NCBI GenBank assembly: GCA_963779055.1
Contig: CAVZWN010000004.1
Coordinates: 1,054,001-1,118,000, forward strand
Source: Sulfurimicrobium sp963779055
GTDB lineage: Bacteria; Pseudomonadota; Gammaproteobacteria; Burkholderiales; Sulfuricellaceae
Length of the DNA stretch: 64,000 nucleotides
Reading direction: 5' to 3'
This document shows positions 44,232 to 53,523 of the stretch, piece by piece. The notes under the pieces are model-generated. The model saw nothing but the letters and a program-made list of their open reading frames with translations, had not been told where the DNA came from and searched no databases. Position 1 is the first letter of the stretch; the number at the start of each line of letters is the position of its first letter. A program made the position numbers and the translations under genes.

Positions 44232-44873
44232 ATGACCGATTTCAGACAGGATTTCATCGACTTCGCCATCCAGCGCAAGGTGCTGTGCTTCGGCGAATTC
44301 AAGACCAAGGCGGGGCGGCTTTCACCCTATTTTTTCAACGCCGGCCTGTTCAACGACGGCGTGGCCCTGCAGAAACTCGGGCAATTTTACGCCAAAGCCA
44401 TCCTCGCTGCCGGTCTGGATTTCGACATGCTGTTCGGCCCGGCCTACAAGGGCATTCCGCTGGCAGCCGCGGTCGCCATCGCCCTGGCCGAACAGGGGCG
44501 CAACGTGCCCTACTGCTTCAACCGCAAGGAAGCCAAGGACCATGGCGAAGGCGGCACACTGATCGGCGCGCCCTTGCAGGGCAAGGTGCTGATCGTCGAC
44601 GATGTCATTTCCGCCGGCACCTCGGTGCGCGAGTCGGTGGACCTGATTCGCAGCCACGGTGCCCGGCCCTGCGGCGTGGCCATCGCGCTGGACCGCATGG
44701 AACGCGGCACGGGAGCACTTTCTGCCGTCCAGGAAGTCAGCCAGAGTTATGATATACCCGTTATCAGTATTGCCGACCTCGACAGCCTGACCGGCTATTT
44801 GCAGCATCACCCGGAAATGGCGCTGCACCAGAACGCAGTGGCAGCATACCGCGATCAATATGGCGTGAAATAA
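44232..44873 (+). CDS. pyrE: Orotate phosphoribosyltransferase
   Basis: Converts orotate and PRPP to OMP in pyrimidine synthesis. 213 residues. Motifs are ALQRKVLCFGEFKTKAGRLSPYFFN-like N-terminal sequence, GPAYKGIPLAAAVA, FNRKEAKDHGEGG with the flexible-loop Lys/Asp, and the PRPP-binding LIVDDVISAGTSVRES. The xth-pyrE divergent arrangement is common in Proteobacteria. Confidence 0.97.
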   Translation: MTDFRQDFIDFAIQRKVLCFGEFKTKAGRLSPYFFNAGLFNDGVALQKLGQFYAKAILAAGLDFDMLFGPAYKGIPLAAAVAIALAEQGRNVPYCFNRKEAKDHGEGGTLIGAPLQGKVLIVDDVISAGTSVRESVDLIRSHGARPCGVAIALDRMERGTGALSAVQEVSQSYDIPVISIADLDSLTGYLQHHPEMALHQNAVAAYRDQYGVK

Positions 44874-44887
44874 GGAGATCCCCCCCT

Positions 44888-45542
44888 GTGAAGACTTTAC
44901 TCATTCTTATCGCAGCAGCGCTCAGCGCCAGTGCAGCACAAGCCGCCCCCCTGAAAAAATGTGTGGACGACAAGGGCCGCACCTATTACGGCGATTCGAT
45001 CCCGCCCGAAGTGGCAGCCAAATGCCGCTCATCCAGCGAAATGACATCCAGAGGCATGGAAAAAAAGAAAACGACCTATCTGACGGAGGAGGAACGTCTG
45101 GCCCAGGCAGATGAGGCAGAAAAAAAGGAGGATGACGAGCAAAAATCCATAGAGCAGAAACGCCGTGACAAGGCACTGCTGCTCAGCTACGCCGATGAAA
45201 AGGAAATTGACCTGGCGCGCGACCGCAACCTGGTCGCCACCCAGGCCCAGATCGATGGCACCCTGTTGCGCATCAAATCAGTGCAGGGGCGCCTGGATGG
45301 ATTGAACAAACAAAGCGACGGGTATATCAAAAGAAAGCAAGCCATCCCGGCAGACCTGAAATCAGAAATCACCCAGACCGAAGCGGAAATCGGGAAACTT
45401 CCAGGACAGCATGGCCAAATCAAGGCAGGAGCTTGAAGCCATCAAGAAACGCTTTGAAGATGACAAAAAACGTTTTCGCGAACTGAAAGGGCTGCCGCCC
45501 GCCGCACCTCGAACGCAGGCGCCGGTTAAAACCCCGCAATAG
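44888..45542 (+). CDS. DUF4124-containing periplasmic coiled-coil protein, one frameshift
   Basis: A GTG start leads into a signal peptide (LLILIAAALSASAAQA, cleavage near 20). A DUF4124-like segment LKKCVDDKGRTYYGDSIPP comes next, then a Lys/Glu-rich coiled coil. The frame ends early at 45436, but removing one C near 45401-45405 (AAACTTCCAGGACAGC) continues the coiled coil as QDSMAKSRQELEAIKKRF through to TAG at 45540-45542. Repaired length about 217 residues. Function unknown; similar proteins follow pyrE in related species. Confidence 0.7.
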
Positions 45543-45554
45543 GGCAATACAAAA

Positions 45555-45584
45555 ACAAAAGGGCGCCGCAGGGCGCCCTTTTGT
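45555..45584. terminator. Bidirectional rho-independent terminator
   Basis: ACAAAAGGGCGCC-GCAG-GGCGCCCTTTTGT: a perfect 13-pair stem with a four-base loop, A-tract on one side and T-tract on the other. It lies between the convergent DUF4124 gene and gatB and can serve both. Confidence 0.92.
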
Positions 45585-45602
45585 TTTCCGGCATCTGTTT
45601 TT

Positions 45603-47056
45603 TCAGCCCGCCAGCTTCTGCTTCAGAATCTCGTTCAGCTGCGCCGGATTGGCCTTGCCCTTGCTGGCCTTCATCGCCTGGCCGACAAAAAAGCCAAACA
45701 GTTTGTCCTTGCCGGAACGATATTCGGCCAGCTGCCCCGGGTTGGCGGCGATGATTTCATCGATGATCTTCTCAATCGCGCCGCTGTCGGAAACCTGCCT
45801 CAGTCCTTTAGCCTCGATGACGGCATCCGCCTCGCCCTCGCCATTCCACATCGCAGCAAACACTTCCTTGGCAATTTTCCCGGAAATGGTGTTGTCCTGG
45901 ATGCGCTTCAGCAGGCCAGCCAGCTGGGTGCTGGAGATGGGGCTATCGGCGATGTCTTTTCCTTCCTTGTTGAGTGCGGCGGACAGGTCGCCCATGATCC
46001 AGTTGGCGGCCAGTTTGGCTTCGCCACCCATTGCCCTGGCCGTCGCCTCGAAGTAATCCGCCAGTTCACGCGCTGAGGTCAGTACCCCGGCATCATAGGC
46101 CGGCAGGCTGTATTCGCTGATGAAGCGCTCGCGTTTGGCTTGCGGCAATTCCGGCAGCTTGCTGCGCACTTCCTCGATATAGGCATCGCTCACCATCAGC
46201 GGCAGCAGATCCGGATCGGGGAAATAGCGATAATCGTTGGCCTCTTCCTTGGAACGCATGGAGCGGGTCTCGTCGCGGTCCGGGTCGTAGAGGCGGGTTT
46301 CCTGCACCACCCGGCCGCCGTCCTCGATCAGTTCGATCTGGCGCCGGATTTCGTATTCGATGGCCTTTTCCAGAAACTTGAAGGAGTTGAGGTTCTTGAT
46401 CTCGCAGCGCGTCCCCAGTTTGTCCGTGCCCTTGATACGCACCGAGACGTTAGCATCGCAGCGGAACGAGCCTTCCTGCATGTTGCCGTCGCAGATGCCG
46501 ATCCAGCGCACCAGCGAATGCAGTGCCTTGGCATAGGCCACGGCTTCGGCGCTGCTGCTCATGTCAGGTTCGGTAACGATCTCGATCAGCGGCGTACCGG
46601 CACGATTGAGGTCGATGCCGGTCATGCCGTGGAAATCCTCATGCAGCGACTTTCCGGCATCCTCTTCCATATGGGCGCGGGTAATGCGGATGTCTTTCTC
46701 GTAACTCTGCCCTGAGCCTGCGAAGGGACCTGAATGCGCAAGGTCCCGCCTTCGGCCACGATAGGCAGTTCGAGCTGGGTGGTCTGGTAGCCCTTGGGCA
46801 GATCCGGATAGAAATAATTCTTGCGCTCAAAAACGGATTTGCGATTGATGCGCGCACCGACGGACAAACCGAACCTGACCGCTTTTTCTGCCGCCACACG
46901 GTTGAACACCGGCAGCACGCCCGGCAAGGCCAGATCGACAGCGCAGGCCTGGGTATTGGGCTCGGCGCCATAGGCGGTGGCCGCACCGGAAAAAATCTTG
47001 GTGACAGTATTCAACTGGGCATGCGTTTCCAGCCCGATCACGACTTCCCACTGCAT
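45603..47056 (-). CDS. gatB: Aspartyl/glutamyl-tRNA amidotransferase subunit B, one frameshift
   Basis: Kinase subunit of the GatCAB complex that converts mischarged Glu-tRNA(Gln) and/or Asp-tRNA(Asn). N-terminal WEVVIGLETHAQLNT and YFYPDLPKGYQTTQLELPI are in one frame; RITRAHMEEDAGKSLHED and the rest, including EIKNLNSFKFLE, are in another. The break falls in GCCCTGAGCCTGCGAAGGG (46709-46727), a dispersed REP-like sequence that usually reads CCTGTCGAAGG. Adding the missing base restores one frame of about 485 residues. GatB is normally essential, so an assembly or base-calling error is probable. Confidence 0.92.
46709..46727. repeat. REP-like sequence inside gatB
   Basis: GCCCTGAGCCTGCGAAGGG matches, apart from one missing base, the widespread dispersed repeat CCCTGAGCCTGTCGAAGGG. 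On the gatB strand it would encode a PSTGSG-type insert between RIQV and QSYEKDIRITRAH. Confidence 0.65.
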
Positions 47057-47067
47057 ATTAATTTCCT

Positions 47068-47138
47068 AGTGATGAGTGATGAGTGATGGGTGATGAAAGA
47101 GCCTTTTTCTCATTGCTCATTACCCATTACTCCTCACC
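47068..47138. repeat. GTGATG-word palindrome between gatB and gatA
   Basis: Tandem AGTGATG units (47068-47095) are mirrored at a distance by CATTGCTCATTACCCATTAC followed by TCCTCACC. On the minus strand the distal part supplies the gatA TAA stop and its last few codons (HGEE). Confidence 0.8.
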
Positions 47139-48590
47139 ATGAAGCGGCGGCAGCCGCGTATGCCAATCCGTCGCCAACTGGTACTGGTGCGCGACATTCA
47201 GCATTCTGGCTTCGGCAAAATAGTTACCGACGATCTGCAACCCCACCGGCAGGCCAGTGTCCCCGAAGCCGCACGGCACCGACATGCCGGGCAGGCCCGC
47301 CAGATTCACGGCAATGGTGTAGATGTCCGAAAGATACATGGAAACCGGGTCGTCGCTCTTCTCGCCCAGCTTGAACGCGGTGGTCGGCGCGGTTGGCCCC
47401 ATGATCACATCGCACTGCCGGAAAGCCGCCTCGAAATCCTGTGCGATCAGGCGGCGCAGCTTCTGCGCCTGAATGTAATAGGCATCGTAATAACCGGCGG
47501 ACAGCACATAAGTGCCGATCATGATGCGCCGCTTGACCTCGGCGCCGAAGCCCTGGGCGCGGGTTTTCTGGTACATGTCCGTCAGGTCGCCATATTCCGG
47601 TGCACGGTAGCCGTAACGCACGCCGTCGTAGCGCGCCAGATTGGAACTCGCCTCGGCCGGGGCCAGCACGTAGTAAACCGGTATCGAGAGGCGGGTGTTG
47701 GGCAGACTGATTTCGACCGTCTCGGCGCCAAGCTTGCGGTATTCGGCGATAGCCGCTTCCACTGCTCTGGCCACGTCGGCAGACAGGCCTTCCGCAAAAT
47801 ACTCCTTGGGCAGACCAATTTTCAAGCCTTTAAGCGGCTGATTCAGGTCGCGGGTGTAATCTTCTTTTTCCCGTTCCAGGCTGGTGGAGTCGCGGCTGTC
47901 GAAACCGGCCATGACATTCATCATCAGGGCGCAATCTTCGGCGCTCCTGGCCATGGGTCCGGCCTGATCGAGCGAGGAGGCGAAAGCAATCATGCCGTAG
48001 CGCGACACCGTGCCATAGGTCGGCTTGAGGCCGGTGATTCCTACCAGCGCCGCAGGCTGGCGGATGGAGCCGCCGGTATCCGTGCCAGTCGCCGCGGGGC
48101 ACAGACGCGCCGCCACCGCCGCAGCAGAACCGCCGGAACTGCCGCCGGGAACCCGGTTCACATCCCATGGATTTTTAACCTTGCCGAAAAAGGAGGTCTC
48201 GTTGCTTGACCCCATGGCAAATTCGTCCATGTTGGTCTTGCCCAGGTTCACTGCCCCGGCGCGATTGAACTGCTCGATCACATGGGCATCGTAAGGCGCG
48301 GAAAAATTAGCCAGCATTTTCGAACCGCAGGTGGACAGCCAGTCCTGCGCGCAGAAAATATCTTTCTGCGCAAAAGGAATGCCGGTCAGCATATCGGTCT
48401 TGCCTGCCGCGATGCGCTCATCCGCAGCGCGCGCCTGGGCCAGGCTTTTTTCCGCGTCAACGGTGATGAAGGCATTGAGCGCAGGATTCAGCTCATCAAT
48501 ACGTTTCAGGAAGGTTTGTGTCAGCTCGACACTGGAAACTTTCTTCGCGGCCAGCAGGCCGGATAACTCTTTCAGACTTGCATTTAACAT
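47127..48590 (-). CDS. gatA: Aspartyl/glutamyl-tRNA amidotransferase subunit A
   Basis: Glutaminase/amidase subunit of GatCAB. 487 residues from ATG 48590, which has GGAAG seven bases upstream; the longer frame to 48653 translates a repeat. Amidase-signature residues are the catalytic Lys in IPFAQKDIF, the cis-Ser region MGSSNETSFFG and the nucleophile Ser in GTDTGGSIRQPAA. The final PPLHGEE extends into the palindromic repeat, which also gives the stop. Operon order is gatC-gatA-gatB. Confidence 0.96.
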   Translation of the reverse strand: MLNASLKELSGLLAAKKVSSVELTQTFLKRIDELNPALNAFITVDAEKSLAQARAADERIAAGKTDMLTGIPFAQKDIFCAQDWLSTCGSKMLANFSAPYDAHVIEQFNRAGAVNLGKTNMDEFAMGSSNETSFFGKVKNPWDVNRVPGGSSGGSAAAVAARLCPAATGTDTGGSIRQPAALVGITGLKPTYGTVSRYGMIAFASSLDQAGPMARSAEDCALMMNVMAGFDSRDSTSLEREKEDYTRDLNQPLKGLKIGLPKEYFAEGLSADVARAVEAAIAEYRKLGAETVEISLPNTRLSIPVYYVLAPAEASSNLARYDGVRYGYRAPEYGDLTDMYQKTRAQGFGAEVKRRIMIGTYVLSAGYYDAYYIQAQKLRRLIAQDFEAAFRQCDVIMGPTAPTTAFKLGEKSDDPVSMYLSDIYTIAVNLAGLPGMSVPCGFGDTGLPVGLQIVGNYFAEARMLNVAHQYQLATDWHTRLPPLHGEE

Positions 48591-48601
48591 TTTTTTCTTC
48601 C

Positions 48602-48670
48602 GGTAATGGGGAATGGGCGATGGGTAATGGTGGCCCGGCTTTCCATCACCCATTTCTCATCACACATCAC
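48602..48670. repeat. GATGGGTAATG-word palindrome between gatC and gatA
   Basis: GGTAATGGGGAATGGGCGAT continuing to GGGTAATGG is mirrored by CCATCACCCATTTCTCATCA and CACATCAC. Same word family as 47068-47138. On the minus strand GAGTGATG at its edge contains the gatC TGA stop. Confidence 0.8.
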
Positions 48671-48954
48671 TCTATAACTTTGGGAACCAGGTACAGCCCT
48701 GCTTCCACCTGGGGCGCAACCGCCTGATAAGCTTCGCGGCGATCCGCTTCGCTGACCGCATCTTCGCGCAGACGCAACATCACGTCCTGAGCATGCGCCA
48801 TGGGTTCGATGCCGCGGGTATCGACTGCCTGCATTTCCTCCACCAGCCCGAAAATGCTGGAAAGCTGCGCAAGATACGCCTCTGCCTCGCTTTCGCTGAC
48901 CTCGATACGGGCCAGATGCGCAATGCGTTTTACATCGTCCAGCGTCAATGACAT
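48667..48954 (-). CDS. gatC: Aspartyl/glutamyl-tRNA amidotransferase subunit C
   Basis: Small stabilising subunit of GatCAB, 95 residues from ATG 48954. It begins MSLTLDDVKRIAHLARIEVSE-type and has LSSIFGLVEEMQAVDT and the C-terminal QVEAGLYLVPKVIE, all typical. AGGGTG lies about six bases before this ATG; a GTG at 48963 would add three residues. Divergent from mreB. Confidence 0.95.
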   Translation of the reverse strand: MSLTLDDVKRIAHLARIEVSESEAEAYLAQLSSIFGLVEEMQAVDTRGIEPMAHAQDVMLRLREDAVSEADRREAYQAVAPQVEAGLYLVPKVIE

Positions 48955-49049
48955 AAAATTCACCCTGGTGAAACTTAATTAAACGAGCTTAATAGGTTAT
49001 CATAATTCATTTTACCTAAGCACCTCTTAAAAGACCCGAGACACACTGT

Positions 49050-50093
49050 ATGTTTGGATTTCTACGCGGCTATTTCTCCACTGATCTGGCAATCGACCTG
49101 GGTACTGCCAACACCCTGATTTATGTGCGCGGCAAAGGCATCGTTCTGGATGAGCCTTCCGTGGTGGCCATTCGCCAGGAAGGCGGGCCGAGCGGCAAAA
49201 AAACCATCCAGGCCGTGGGCGCAGAGGCCAAGATGATGATCGGCCGCACTCCCGGCTCCATCACTGCCATTCGCCCGATGAAAGATGGCGTGATCGCCGA
49301 CTTCACCATCACCGAACAGATGCTGAAGTACTTCATCAAAAAAATTCATGATTCACGCATGCTCTCCCCCAGTCCGCGCATCATCATCTGCGTACCCTGC
49401 GGTTCGACCCAGGTGGAACGCCGTGCCATCCGCGAATCCGCGATCGGCGCCGGTGCGCGCCAGGTGTATCTGATCGAGGAGCCCATGGCGGCCGCGATCG
49501 GCGCCGACCTGCCTGTGGCCGAAGCCACCGGCTCCATGGTGGTGGACATCGGCGGCGGCACCACCGAAGTGGGCGTGATCTCTCTTGGCGGTGTGGTTTA
49601 CGCCTCTTCCGTGCGTGTGGGCGGCGACAAGTTCGACGAGTCCATCATCAACTACATCCGCCGCAATTACGGCATGCTGATCGGCGATGCCACCGCTGAA
49701 ATGATCAAGAAGGAAATCGGTTCCGCCTTCCCCGCTTCGGAAGTGCGCGAGATGGAAGTCAAGGGCCGCAATCTGGCGGAAGGCATTCCGCGCAGCTTCA
49801 CCATTTCCAGCAACGAAGTACTGGAAGCACTTACCGACCCCCTCAACCAGATCGTCAGCGCAGTCAAACAGGCGCTCGAACAGACACCGCCTGAACTGGG
49901 CGCGGACATCGCCGACAAGGGCATGGTGCTGACCGGCGGCGGTGCGCTGCTGCGTGACCTCGACCGCCTGCTGATGGAAGAAACCGGCCTGCCGGTGGTG
50001 GTTGCCGAAGATCCGCTGACTTGCGTGGTACGCGGCTCCGGACGCGCGCTGGAAGAAATGGACAAGCTCGGCACCGTATTCACGAATGACTGA
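49050..50093 (+). CDS. mreB: Rod shape-determining protein MreB
   Basis: Bacterial actin that organises lateral cell-wall synthesis at the inner membrane. 347 residues. The N-terminal MFGFLRGYFS membrane-binding segment, the phosphate-1 loop DLGTANTLIYV, VCVPCGSTQVERRA-type connect region, the phosphate-2 loop VVDIGGGTTEVGVISLGG and the adenosine loop LTGGGALLRDLD are present. First gene of the mreBCD-mrdA-rodA cluster; the organism should be rod-shaped or curved. Confidence 0.98.
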   Translation: MFGFLRGYFSTDLAIDLGTANTLIYVRGKGIVLDEPSVVAIRQEGGPSGKKTIQAVGAEAKMMIGRTPGSITAIRPMKDGVIADFTITEQMLKYFIKKIHDSRMLSPSPRIIICVPCGSTQVERRAIRESAIGAGARQVYLIEEPMAAAIGADLPVAEATGSMVVDIGGGTTEVGVISLGGVVYASSVRVGGDKFDESIINYIRRNYGMLIGDATAEMIKKEIGSAFPASEVREMEVKGRNLAEGIPRSFTISSNEVLEALTDPLNQIVSAVKQALEQTPPELGADIADKGMVLTGGGALLRDLDRLLMEETGLPVVVAEDPLTCVVRGSGRALEEMDKLGTVFTND

Positions 50094-50099
50094 AAATAG

Positions 50100-50170
50100 T
50101 TGTCGGCCATCAGTTGTCAGCCATCAGTAAGGTCCGTGGCATTGCTGAAAACTGACGGCTGATCACTGTC
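50100..50170. repeat. Palindromic repeat between mreB and mreC
   Basis: TGTCGGCCATCAGTTGTCAG followed by CCATCAGT is mirrored by ACTGACGGCTGATCACTGTC, made of CAGTTGTCAGCCAT-like words. It lies in the mre operon, so it must be transcribed. Confidence 0.65.
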
Positions 50171-50177
50171 AATTTCA

Positions 50178-51065
50178 ATGGACCACGAACCTTTTTTCAA
50201 GCGCGGCCCCAGCCCTGTCGCCCGCCTCGCGTTTTTCGGGCTGCTGTCCATTATCCTGATGGTCACCGACGCCCGCTTTGACCAGCTTGCCCTGCTGCGC
50301 CAGGGCGTTGGACTGGTGCTTCATCCGCTGCAGCAGATCGCCAATAGCCCGCTTATCCTGTCCCGCCGCGCCAGCGAGTTTTTTGTCACGCAGAACCAGC
50401 TTGCAGCCGAAAACACCCGCTTGCGGCAACAACAGCTCGGCAACGCCATGCAATTGCAGCGCAGCCAGTCGCTGGAAGCCGAAAACGCCCATCTGCGCCG
50501 CCTGCTCTCAACCCGTGAGAATTTTATCCATCACGCCACCACGGTCGATGTGATGAACGCTGGCCGCGACCCCTTCAGTCGCAGAATCATTGTAGACAAG
50601 GGCAGCTCCGGCGGGATTCTGGCTGGCCAGGCTGCGATCGACGACCGGGGTCTGGTGGGCCAGATCACGCGGGTGCAGCTGCTGAGCAGCGAAATCACCC
50701 TGATCACCGACAAGGGCCAGGCCGTACCGGTAGAGGTTGTGCGCAACGGCCTGCGCGCCATCGCCTTTGGCCACGGCCAGGACAATGCGCTGGAACTGGC
50801 CTTCATGCCGGTCAACATGGATATTCAGAACGGCGATCAGCTCATCACTTCCGGCATCGATGGCACTTATCCTCGCGGCGTACCTGTCGCGGTAGTCAGC
50901 AAAATCGAGCGCAATGCAGGCTACCCCTTCGCAAAAATCACCTGCACGCCGAGCGCCGGCATGGATCGCTACCGCAGCCTGCTGATCATCTCCGTGGGCG
51001 AATCCCCACAGCCACCGGCCCAGGCATTGGCCCCGGCGAAAAAAAATGGCAAGGAGGCAAAGTAA
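50178..51065 (+). CDS. mreC: Rod shape-determining protein MreC
   Basis: Periplasmic scaffold linking MreB to PBP2 and RodA. 295 residues. A membrane helix near 15-35 (ARLAFFGLLSIILMVTDAR) is followed by a coiled coil at about 65-110. The beta domain has VDKGSSGGILAGQAAIDDRGLVG, LITDKGQAVPVEVVRNG and TSGIDGTYPRGVPVA. Ends just before mreD, with a strong AAGGAGG near its 3' end serving mreD. Confidence 0.96.
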   Translation: MDHEPFFKRGPSPVARLAFFGLLSIILMVTDARFDQLALLRQGVGLVLHPLQQIANSPLILSRRASEFFVTQNQLAAENTRLRQQQLGNAMQLQRSQSLEAENAHLRRLLSTRENFIHHATTVDVMNAGRDPFSRRIIVDKGSSGGILAGQAAIDDRGLVGQITRVQLLSSEITLITDKGQAVPVEVVRNGLRAIAFGHGQDNALELAFMPVNMDIQNGDQLITSGIDGTYPRGVPVAVVSKIERNAGYPFAKITCTPSAGMDRYRSLLIISVGESPQPPAQALAPAKKNGKEAK

Positions 51066-51066
51066 C

Positions 51067-51603
51067 ATGACCAATGCGCCCACCCTGACACGCCCACCCA
51101 GCGGCCAGTTTATCGCCATGACCCTGTTTGTGGCGCTCATGCTGAACCTCCTGCCATGGCAGGGTTCCGCGCTGCTGGTGCACCCGGATTTTGTGTTACT
51201 GCTCCTGGTTTACTGGACCGTGCATCAACCCCTGCGCATTGGCCTGGCCGCCGCATGGGGACTCGGTCTGGTCATGGACGTGGCCGATGGCGCACTGCTT
51301 GGTCAATATGCGCTGGCCTATGCCATTACTGTTTTTTTCGTGCTTGCCCTGCACCGGCGCATTCAGGCTTTTGGCCTGTGGCCGCAGGCCTTGCATATTT
51401 TCATGCTCCTGCTGGTCAGCCAGATACTGATCCTGCTGACGCATCTGTTTTCAGGCGCCGCTTTCATCGGCTGGGGATATTTCCTTGCCAGCATCCTTGG
51501 TGCGCTGCTCTGGCCCCCTCTCAGCCTGCTTGTCCAGTTGCTGCTGAAATATAGATCACCGCCCGAGATTGCCTATACTGCCTCGCGCGGCAGCGAAAAA
51601 TAA
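51067..51603 (+). CDS. mreD: Rod shape-determining protein MreD
   Basis: This 178-residue integral membrane protein has five to six helices. LLPWQGSALLVHPDFVLLLLVYW and GLVMDVADGALLGQYALAY are the conserved MreD segments. The ATG at 51067 is preceded by AAGGAGG at ten bases; a start at 51046 would overlap mreC and has no support. Part of the elongasome with MreB, MreC, PBP2 and RodA. Confidence 0.95.
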   Translation: MTNAPTLTRPPSGQFIAMTLFVALMLNLLPWQGSALLVHPDFVLLLLVYWTVHQPLRIGLAAAWGLGLVMDVADGALLGQYALAYAITVFFVLALHRRIQAFGLWPQALHIFMLLLVSQILILLTHLFSGAAFIGWGYFLASILGALLWPPLSLLVQLLLKYRSPPEIAYTASRGSEK

Positions 51604-51609
51604 TTCTCC

Positions 51610-53523
51610 ATGGCGTTTGGCATGAGATCCGGCACCGAACTCAGGAACAATCAGCAGGAGCTCCACCGCTTCCGGGTGAGGCTGGCCGTGGCCGCGGCGG
51701 CTGTGCTGTTTGCCTTCGCCCTGCTGGCTACACGGCTGATTTACCTGCAAGTGCTGCAACATGAGCACTATCACACCCTGGCAGAGAACAACCGCATTTC
51801 CATCGTTCCGATCGTTCCAAACCGGGGCCTGATCCTGGACCGGAATGGTGTTCCGCTGGCGCACAATTACTCTGCCTACACCCTGGAAATCACGCCGAGC
51901 AAGGTCGGCGGCCTGGAAAAAACCATCGATGAACTGGCGGGTATTATCGAGATCACGCCGCGCGACCGCCGGCGCTTCAAAAAGCTGCTGGAAGAAAGCA
52001 AGAATTTCGAGACCCTGCCCATCCGCTCGCGCCTGACAGAAGAGGAAGTCGCAAAATTCGCGGTCAACCGTTACCGCTTTCCGGGGGTGGAAATCAAGGC
52101 CCGCCTGTTCCGCCACTACCCGCACATGGAGCTATTCTCCCATGTGGTAGGCCACATTGGCCGCATCAACGACCGGGACATGCAAAAACTGGAAGAAGAC
52201 GAGCTGCTCGCCAATTACCGCGGCACCGACCATATCGGCAAGCAGGGTCTGGAACAGAGCTATGAAAGACAGCTTCACGGCACCACCGGTTTCGAACAGG
52301 TCGAGACCGATGCCGGCGGGCGCGCGGTGCGAACCCTGTCGCGGACCCCACCCGTTTCCGGTGACACGCTCCTTCTTTCCATTGACAGCAAACTCCAGGC
52401 ACTGGCCGTCAAGGCCTTTGGCAAATACCGTGGTGCACTGGTCGCGATCGAGCCGCAAAGCGGCGAAGTGCTGGCCTTTGTCAGCCAGCCTGGCTTCGAC
52501 CCCAACCTGTTCGTGGATGGCATTGATTCCGTCAACTGGGATGCCTACAACAACTCACCCGACAAGCCCCTCAATAATCGCGCCCTGCGCGGCCAGTACC
52601 CGCCCGGCTCGACCTTCAAACCCTTCATGGCCCTGGCTGCGCTGGAACTCAACAAGCGCACGCCCTCCTACACCATTTCCGACCCCGGCTTCTACACGCT
52701 GCCCGGCAATACCCATCGCTACCGTGACTGGAAAGCCGGCGGCCACGGTTCGGTGGACTTGCACAAATCCATCGTGATCTCGTGCGACACCTACTACTAT
52801 GGACTCGCGGTGGACATGGGCATCGACAACATCACCAGTTTCATGAGCCATTTCGGCTTCGGCCGCAAAAGTGGCATCGATATCGAAGGCGAGCAAATTG
52901 GCGTCCTGCCGTCGCAGGCATGGAAAATGAAACGTTTCAAACAAAAATGGTACACCGGCGACACGGTCAGCGTCGGCATCGGACAAGGCTACAATCTCGC
53001 CACCCCGCTGCAACTGGCCGTCGCCACCGCCGCCCTGGCCAACAACGGCCAGCTGATGCGCCCGCGCATGGTGAAGAGCATCCAGGACAACAAAACCGGC
53101 CAGACTCGCACCCTGGAACCAGAAATAACCGACTCACTGCCCCTCAAGGCAGAAAATCTGGCGCGGGTGAATGCGGCCATGGTAGATGTCACGCGCCCTG
53201 GCGGCACCGCAGCGCGCGCCGGAGCAGGCGCGGAGTATCTGATTGCCGGCAAGACTGGAACCGCTCAGGTGGTTGCCATCAAGCAGGGGCAAAAATACGT
53301 GGAAAGCCAGGTCGCAGAACGTCACCGCGATCACGCGCTGTTCATCGCCTTCGCTCCCGCCGACAAGCCCAGGATCGCGCTTGCCATCCTGGTCGAGAAT
53401 GGCGGCCACGGCGGCAGCATCGCTGCGCCCATTGCACGCACGGTGATGGATTATTACCTGCTGGGCAAGCTTCCCAAGGAAAGCGTTCCGGAGGAGACTC
53501 ACGAGGAACCGGAACATGATTAG
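51610..53523 (+). CDS. mrdA: Penicillin-binding protein 2
   Basis: Transpeptidase for lateral wall elongation, 637 residues. N-terminal membrane helix about 30-50, a dimerisation domain with VPNRGLILDRNGVPLA, and a transpeptidase domain with the active-site Ser in GSTFKPFMAL (SxxK), the SxN-equivalent SCDTYYYGLA and the KTG motif AGKTGTAQV. Start could be ATG 51610 or 51622. It overlaps rodA by eight bases. Works with RodA and MreC. Confidence 0.97.
   Translation: MAFGMRSGTELRNNQQELHRFRVRLAVAAAAVLFAFALLATRLIYLQVLQHEHYHTLAENNRISIVPIVPNRGLILDRNGVPLAHNYSAYTLEITPSKVGGLEKTIDELAGIIEITPRDRRRFKKLLEESKNFETLPIRSRLTEEEVAKFAVNRYRFPGVEIKARLFRHYPHMELFSHVVGHIGRINDRDMQKLEEDELLANYRGTDHIGKQGLEQSYERQLHGTTGFEQVETDAGGRAVRTLSRTPPVSGDTLLLSIDSKLQALAVKAFGKYRGALVAIEPQSGEVLAFVSQPGFDPNLFVDGIDSVNWDAYNNSPDKPLNNRALRGQYPPGSTFKPFMALAALELNKRTPSYTISDPGFYTLPGNTHRYRDWKAGGHGSVDLHKSIVISCDTYYYGLAVDMGIDNITSFMSHFGFGRKSGIDIEGEQIGVLPSQAWKMKRFKQKWYTGDTVSVGIGQGYNLATPLQLAVATAALANNGQLMRPRMVKSIQDNKTGQTRTLEPEITDSLPLKAENLARVNAAMVDVTRPGGTAARAGAGAEYLIAGKTGTAQVVAIKQGQKYVESQVAERHRDHALFIAFAPADKPRIALAILVENGGHGGSIAAPIARTVMDYYLLGKLPKESVPEETHEEPEHD

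Noticed and set aside
45603..47056. gatB as a true pseudogene
   Set aside because: gatA and gatC are intact, the frames are conserved on both sides, and the lesion is one base inside a known repeat; an error is more likely.
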